From contig JAGOBP010000221.1 of the NCBI GenBank assembly GCA_017999195.1, positions 1 to 6,974 on the forward strand: a stretch of 6,974 nucleotides of DNA, given 5' to 3'. The stretch comes from Thermoflexales bacterium. Its GTDB lineage: Bacteria > Chloroflexota > Anaerolineae > Fen-1058. The notes beneath the pieces were generated by a model, which had not been told where the DNA came from, ran no database searches, and was given only the letters and a program-made list of their open reading frames with translations. The position numbers and the translations under genes are program-made. Shown here in pieces: positions 6,575 to 6,974 of this stretch. How positions within the stretch are numbered: position 1 is the first letter of the stretch; every line of letters begins with the position of its first letter.

Positions 6575-6580
6575 GGAGGG
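6575..6580 (+). promoter_or_regulatory. ribosome-binding site of argF
   Basis: GGAGGG lies six bases before the GTG at 6587 and settles the choice of this non-ATG start. Confidence 0.8.
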
Positions 6581-6586
6581 ACCGCT

Positions 6587-6974
6587 GTGAAGCACTTCCT
6601 ATCGCTGGCTGATCTGTCCTCCGATCAACTGGCTGACCTCATCGATTTAGCCGTCAAACTGAAACAAGAATGGCGGTCCGGCGGGAATCCGCCGGTACTG
6701 AAGGGCAAGACCCTGGGCATGGTCTTCACCAAACCCAGCCTGCGGACGCGGGTATCGTTTGATATGGCCATGCTGCACCTGGGCGGCCATGCGCTGTACC
6801 TGTCACCCAATGAAATTTCGCTGGGCCAGCGTGAAAGCGTGGCCGACGTCTCACGCGTGATGAGCCGTTACGTGGACGCGATCATGGCGCGCGTGTTCGG
6901 TCATCGCGACGTAGTGGAACTGGCGCAATATGCCAGCGTGCCCGTCATCAACGGCCTCAGCGACTACACGCACC
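6587..6974 (+). CDS. argF: ornithine carbamoyltransferase, N-terminal part (cut by window end)
   Basis: This enzyme joins carbamoyl phosphate and ornithine to make citrulline in cytoplasmic arginine synthesis (the anabolic role is assumed; a catabolic arcB role cannot be excluded). The visible 129 residues are the carbamoyl-phosphate domain, about 40 percent of a usual 300-310-residue chain. FTKPSLRTRVSFD (47-59) is the phosphate-binding loop, with S51, R53, T54 and R55; Leu replaces the common Thr of STRTR. LGGHALYLSPNEISLGQRES (65-84) and SRYVDAIMARVFGH (93-106) follow, with the substrate-contacting R102. VPVINGLSDYTH (118-129) leads into the expected HPxQ motif, which starts at the very last codon. 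NGLSD and the VDAIMAR helix favour ornithine over aspartate carbamoyltransferase. The GTG start follows a strong GGAGGG. The frame stays open to the end of the window. Confidence 0.93.
   Translation, partial: MKHFLSLADLSSDQLADLIDLAVKLKQEWRSGGNPPVLKGKTLGMVFTKPSLRTRVSFDMAMLHLGGHALYLSPNEISLGQRESVADVSRVMSRYVDAIMARVFGHRDVVELAQYASVPVINGLSDYTH

Overview
This window looks like bacterial chromosome: moderately GC-rich, densely coded, with GTG as well as ATG starts. The source is not certain. A Chloroflexota (Anaerolineae-like) bacterium is the best guess. It rests on a lipoprotein with a long Ala/Pro/Thr/Ser linker after the lipobox, the style of the four-helix-bundle and ornithine carbamoyltransferase sequences, and TGGTAATTGG-type intergenic repeats. 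No rRNA, tRNA, CRISPR array, transposase or phage gene is visible.

Layout, left to right. (1) A four-helix-bundle protein of the 23S rRNA intervening-sequence (IVS) family on the + strand, bracketed by an 11-bp inverted repeat (1-11 and 506-516). (2) 41 bases later, polA: a full-length, three-domain DNA polymerase I with all 5'-nuclease, 3'-5' proofreading and polymerase signature residues I checked. (3) A perfect 14-bp hairpin (3407-3444) between polA and the convergent genes. (4) Three genes on the - strand, read right to left: a membrane-anchored trypsin-fold serine protease (6446-5655), a 64-residue conserved-looking small protein (5555-5361) and a 590-residue lipoprotein (5241-3469). An array of short TGGT/ACCA repeats separates the first two, and a perfect 18-bp hairpin separates the last two. 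(5) A divergent promoter region (6447-6586), then the start of an ornithine carbamoyltransferase gene (argF) on the + strand, cut by the window end after 129 codons.

How the genes relate. PolA (repair and Okazaki-fragment processing) and ArgF (arginine synthesis) are housekeeping genes with no obvious link to each other. The protease and lipoprotein both carry export signals and probably act outside the cytoplasmic membrane; the small protein between them has no export signal. I cannot show that the three minus-strand genes form one operon, because gaps of 99 and 119 bases hold possible stop or processing structures.

The most interesting points are the IVS-like inverted repeat around the four-helix-bundle gene, with polA's ribosome-binding site in a small hairpin loop just beyond it; the protease's likely leaderless transcript; and a candidate sliding-clamp-binding peptide in the polA linker. 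I saw no clear evidence of a complete new multi-gene system.
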